From contig CAZJFH010000040.1 of NCBI GenBank assembly GCA_964545205.1, forward strand, positions 1-44,824: a stretch of 44,824 nucleotides of DNA, given 5' to 3'. This document shows positions 42,801 to 44,824 of the stretch, one piece after another. This DNA is from CAZJFH01 sp964545205. Lineage in GTDB: Bacteria; Pseudomonadota; Alphaproteobacteria; Rhodospirillales; Magnetospirillaceae. Every line of letters begins with the position of its first letter. Within the stretch, counting starts at the first letter, position 1. The notes under the pieces are model-generated. The model made no database searches, had not been told where the DNA came from, and saw only the letters and a program-made list of their open reading frames with translations. A program made the position numbers and the translations under genes.

Positions 42801-44824
42801 CGCCCTCGGCCGCGTTCTCGGCGGCGATGTCGCCGGCCTCGTCGGCGATGTAGATGTCGTTGCCCTTGCCGCCGTACATCTTGTCGATGCCGGCGAGCCC
42901 GTCGACGACGTCGTTGGCGTCGGTGCCGTAGAGGGTGTTGTCGTAGGCGGTGCCCTTGATGGTCGCCGCCGGCGGGGTCGAGGACGGCAACAGCATGGCC
43001 GGCGGCTCGATGGTGACGGTGACCGCCGCGTTGGCGGTCGCGGTCGCGCCGGTCGAGAGCTCGGTGGCGATCGCGGCGACGGCCAGCGTGAAGGCGGTGG
43101 TCCAGCCGGCGGGAGGCGTCACGGTCAGGCCCTGCAGCTGCTGGCCCGTCAGTGCCCAGCTGCCGTCGGCGTTCTTGGTGCCGGCCGACAGCGTGGCGCC
43201 GGCGGGAAGGTTGGATACGATCACCGACAGGGTCTCGGAACCGTCGAGATCGGTCAACGCTGCGGCAATGTCTAGGGCGATCGGCGTATCCTGGGTGCCG
43301 CTCGCATCCGCGGTCGTCAGCGTCGGCATTTCGGCGGTGGTGTCGGTGCTGGCGTCGGTCTTCCAGGGCGAGCTGGTGTCGTAGGTCGGCGCGGTGGTCA
43401 GCTTGGTGTTGCCGCTGGCCGAATAGGGGCCGGTGACCGGGGTGCCGACGTTGTAAAAGCCGTTGTTGGTCACCTGCGCCGTCAGGGCGGTGAAGTTGTA
43501 GACGCCGGTGCTGCTGGACTTGAAGTTGCTGAAGGTGTTGGCGTCGACGACCAGGCCGCTGCCGGCGTGCAGGTTGCCCTCGGCGCCGTAGCTGATCATG
43601 ATCGGGTTCTGCCCGGTCGAGGCCTGCTCGAGGAAGTTGCCCTTGACCAGCGACTTGCCGCCGTTGGGCAGGTCGATGCTGTAGGACGAGGTGCCGCCCG
43701 AGCCGTCGACCAGGCGGTTGCCGGTGATGACGTTCTCGATGGCGCGGCTCTTGATGTGGTGGCCGACGCTGGTGTCGTGGAAGTAGCTGTCGGTGACGGT
43801 CAGCTTGCCGACCGCGTTGGCGTAGAGGCCGTGGCTGTAGCCGTCGCCGTAGCCGTTGCGGGCGAATTCCGAGGTGCTGACCGAGACGCTGCCGGCGCTG
43901 TTGGCGCTGGCCAGGATGCCGTTCTCGTTGTCGTGGAAGTAGCTGTTCCTGACGACGAGATGGCCGAGCTCGTAGCGGATGCCGGCGCCGTTCCTGTCGG
44001 CGACCGCGGCGCCCGAGAATTCGAGGCCGTCGATGGTGACGTCGTTGCGGGTGGTCAGGATCGCCTTGCCGTTCGGCGGCGCGACGGTGGCCTTGAGGTG
44101 GGCGAGGCCGCCGACCGAGACGATGCTGATCTTGGTGGTGATGGTGGCGAAGTCGTTCTCGTAGACGCCGGCGTCGATCTTGATGACGTCGCCGTCCTTG
44201 GAGGCGGCGATGGCCTGCGACAGCGTCGCGTACTGCTTGCCGGCGCCGACGGTCAGCACGTTGGCCCCGTCCTCGACCGGCGGCGTCGAGACCGGCGCCG
44301 GGTCGACGGTGACGGCCAGGCTGGCCTTGGTGGTGGCGGTGCTGCCGTTCGCGGCCTCGCGGCTGATCGCGCTCACCGCCAGGGTGAAATCGGCGTCCGA
44401 GCCCGCCGGCGGCGTCAGGGTCAGGCCCTGGAGCTGGGCCGGGGTCAGCGTCCAGACGCCGTCGCTGCCCTGGGTGCCGGCCGACAGGCTGGCGCCGGCG
44501 GGCACGCCGGCGATCTGGACCGCCAGCGCCTCGGAGCCGTCGGTGTCCTTGAGCGCGGCGCCGATGTCGAGCGCGATGGCGGTGTCGGCGGTGCCCTGGG
44601 CGGCGGCGACGGTCAGCGTCGGCGCGTCGGCGACGGCGGCGACGCTGACCGGCAGGCTGGCCGTGGTGGTGGCGGTGCTGCCGTTCGACGTCTCGCGGCT
44701 GGTCGCGGTCACCGTCAGGGTGAAGTCGGCGTCGGAATTGGCCGGCGGCGTCAGGGTCAGGCCGGTGAGCTGGTCGGGGCCGAGCGTCCAGCTGCCGTCG
44801 GCGTTCCTGGTGCCGGCCGACAGG
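39835..44824 (-). CDS. Giant secreted RTX protein, N-terminus beyond the window (partial)
   Basis: The frame is open to the right edge, so only the C-terminal 1,660 or so residues are seen. Order, in coding direction: cadherin/Big-like repeats with PAGASLSAGT and LQGLTLTPPAG motifs; a right-handed parallel beta-helix (about 44,270-43,350; ends with repeated DSYFHD and NRLVDG turns); another such repeat; RTX-like region (42,990-42,480, GGKGNDIY and LGANVENLVLSG); a Pro-Thr linker of TSPTEP repeats; a globular region (42,330-40,300) whose start resembles PcRGLX/YetA-type RIFT barrels; then GGxGxDxx RTX repeats and a serralysin-like C-terminal tail. This fits a type I-secreted, Ca2+-binding polysaccharide-active or adhesive protein. 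No type I exporter is in the window. The start codon is not visible. Confidence 0.85.
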   Translation of the reverse strand, partial: LSAGTRNADGSWTLGPDQLTGLTLTPPANSDADFTLTVTATSRETSNGSTATTTASLPVSVAAVADAPTLTVAAAQGTADTAIALDIGAALKDTDGSEALAVQIAGVPAGASLSAGTQGSDGVWTLTPAQLQGLTLTPPAGSDADFTLAVSAISREAANGSTATTKASLAVTVDPAPVSTPPVEDGANVLTVGAGKQYATLSQAIAASKDGDVIKIDAGVYENDFATITTKISIVSVGGLAHLKATVAPPNGKAILTTRNDVTIDGLEFSGAAVADRNGAGIRYELGHLVVRNSYFHDNENGILASANSAGSVSVSTSEFARNGYGDGYSHGLYANAVGKLTVTDSYFHDTSVGHHIKSRAIENVITGNRLVDGSGGTSSYSIDLPNGGKSLVKGNFLEQASTGQNPIMISYGAEGNLHAGSGLVVDANTFSNFKSSSTGVYNFTALTAQVTNNGFYNVGTPVTGPYSASGNTKLTTAPTYDTSSPWKTDASTDTTAEMPTLTTADASGTQDTPIALDIAAALTDLDGSETLSVIVSNLPAGATLSAGTKNADGSWALTGQQLQGLTVTPPAGWTTAFTLAVAAIATELSTGATATANAAVTVTIEPPAMLLPSSTPPAATIKGTAYDNTLYGTDANDVVDGLAGIDKMYGGKGNDIYIADEAGDIAAENAAEGVDTVYLTATNRAYQLGANVENLVLSGYGTTVTGNALDNVFVAKTANGNTFYGGYGTDIAAYDGVQSGYTLSLNSQGNWVVLDTATGHKDHLVGLEKVAFAGQVLKLNADGTTTAETGTTAPTPTDPTPTEPTSPTEPTSPTEPTSPTEPTSPTSPTEGLGYAALPAGTSGAVKAPELAQASASGDIVGYALKNHTGADAAAGKMTFGQVFKAGQVKPGDALVIKTGSGEIAVQMDVKTTNPDGSVAHALLTFDAPSVPAGQMLNVMLAKGAAASGTALKPADILATGYDLKLDLKFSTGEATTIDAAKVLSDAIAAGTVKTWMSGPQATEVRVSTAINEHLQATFDIRVLDDGSVRTDVIVENSWAYKTPQTYTYDVAIRENGGVAYSESGIAHYSYASWHKEVWDGAPSKLMPAYDMAYFSATGAMPDYDTSIGINAAALDASQTQLAASDTTLMGNATITKYMPTTGAREDIGLAPGWTTDYLISQDPRALATMMANADAAGSVPWQLRDNVMGGDMVRVDLRPNLWVDGRGSDPQYGVDALPAPYAPGGGWTPDKPHHPDLAYVPYLLTGSQYYLDQLEATASWGVAATWPAARQYGEGLLNNGEVRSQAWTMRSVGNAAYAIPDADPMKAYFDALLNKNLQTMYDSFLANPAGEVTGWVKGEYRDAGGTAPWQNDYFATVMGSLQDRGFAKAAEILEWQTNFLAGRFLSADKGFDPLQGPSYTLVVFDPTTKANYTTWKQVFDASFSTTTSTLTGTPYAADDFAAIAKPALASIISATGSPEAVEAYGFMMFHTTAMTAAYANNSTWLIAPRLADGTMLTNADVKITTTTAATTMTGGSRGELLHGNVGNDVVSGNGGIDMLFGHAGADQLFGGAGDDYLFGGDGNDTLSGGTGNDMLKGGKGADVFVFTEVDGGKDVVLDFVSGSDKLQIKAGLNGGPSTASQVLSTATVDADGNLVLHLGTDAVTLLGVGQGQLNSSDILMA
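42343..42414. repeat. 18-bp tandem repeat (Pro-Thr linker)
   Basis: Four 18-base units (42343-42360, 42361-42378, 42379-42396, 42397-42414), with at most a few substitutions, encode TSPTEP repeats in the RTX protein. A degenerate tail follows to 42438. The repeat is in frame, so unit number can vary without truncation. Confidence 0.9.

Noticed and set aside
41119..43275. Plus-strand open frame antisense to the RTX gene
   Set aside because: Gly/Val/Arg repeats reflect the reverse complement of Ala/Thr/Pro-rich coding repeats.

Overview
The window is a GC-rich chromosomal stretch from an alphaproteobacterium, possibly Rhodospirillales-like. This rests on gene content: an F0 operon ordered atpI-B-E-b'-b with a separate b' subunit, the mutY / DUF721 (DciA) / DsbA / smc neighbourhood, and interspersed GC-rich palindromic repeats. 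No rRNA, tRNA, CRISPR array or complete insertion sequence was seen. Almost everything is core-genome coding sequence at about 70% G+C. The clear exception is a roughly 2.1 kb AT-richer island at 24.4-26.5 kb.

Layout. 0.1-2.7 kb (minus): F0 ATP synthase operon with a good sigma-70-type promoter and an intrinsic terminator. 2.8-7.8 kb (minus): smc, a DsbA-like thioredoxin-fold protein and a DciA-like protein, divergent from mutY (plus). 8.9-13.5 kb: a small membrane protein, bacteriohemerythrin, the helicase hrpB, a ThiE/TenI-like protein and the PLP-homeostasis protein YggS. 13.5-22.0 kb (minus): a seven-gene branched-chain-type (Liv) ABC uptake operon that includes two acyl-CoA ligases, ending in an intrinsic terminator; it probably imports and CoA-activates a carboxylic acid. 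22.4-24.4 kb: an orphan hybrid histidine kinase. 24.4-26.5 kb: the island gene. 26.7-30.9 kb: rpmI-rplT-terminator-pheS-pheT. 31-36 kb: cupredoxin, PAP2 phosphatase, FNR-type regulator, DUF2934 protein, Ku, TPR protein and an HPF/cold-shock fusion. 36-39.7 kb: a bifunctional penicillin-binding protein with an SNase-like tail, then a WalW-like polysaccharide deacetylase. 39.8 kb to the right edge (minus): the C-terminal 1,660 or so residues of a giant secreted RTX protein.

The best candidate for something undescribed is the single-gene island at 24413-26482. It encodes a 689-residue protein joining an N-terminal P-loop ATPase of STAND/Sll1717-like character to a C-terminal class III nucleotide-cyclase-like domain. 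Both metal-binding aspartates are present, but an arginine occupies the usual asparagine position. It sits tail-to-tail, 2 nt from the kinase gene, with markedly lower G+C and a short imperfect inverted repeat at its two ends. This suggests a horizontally acquired stand-alone signalling or defence gene, although its function is unknown.

Secondary points of interest are FNR/NnrR-type palindromes near bacteriohemerythrin, DUF2934/Ku and HPF, in a window that also carries an FNR-family regulator; the PBP-SNase fusion; the beta-helix / lyase-like / RTX mosaic protein; and a terminator placed 29 nt before pheS that suggests attenuation.
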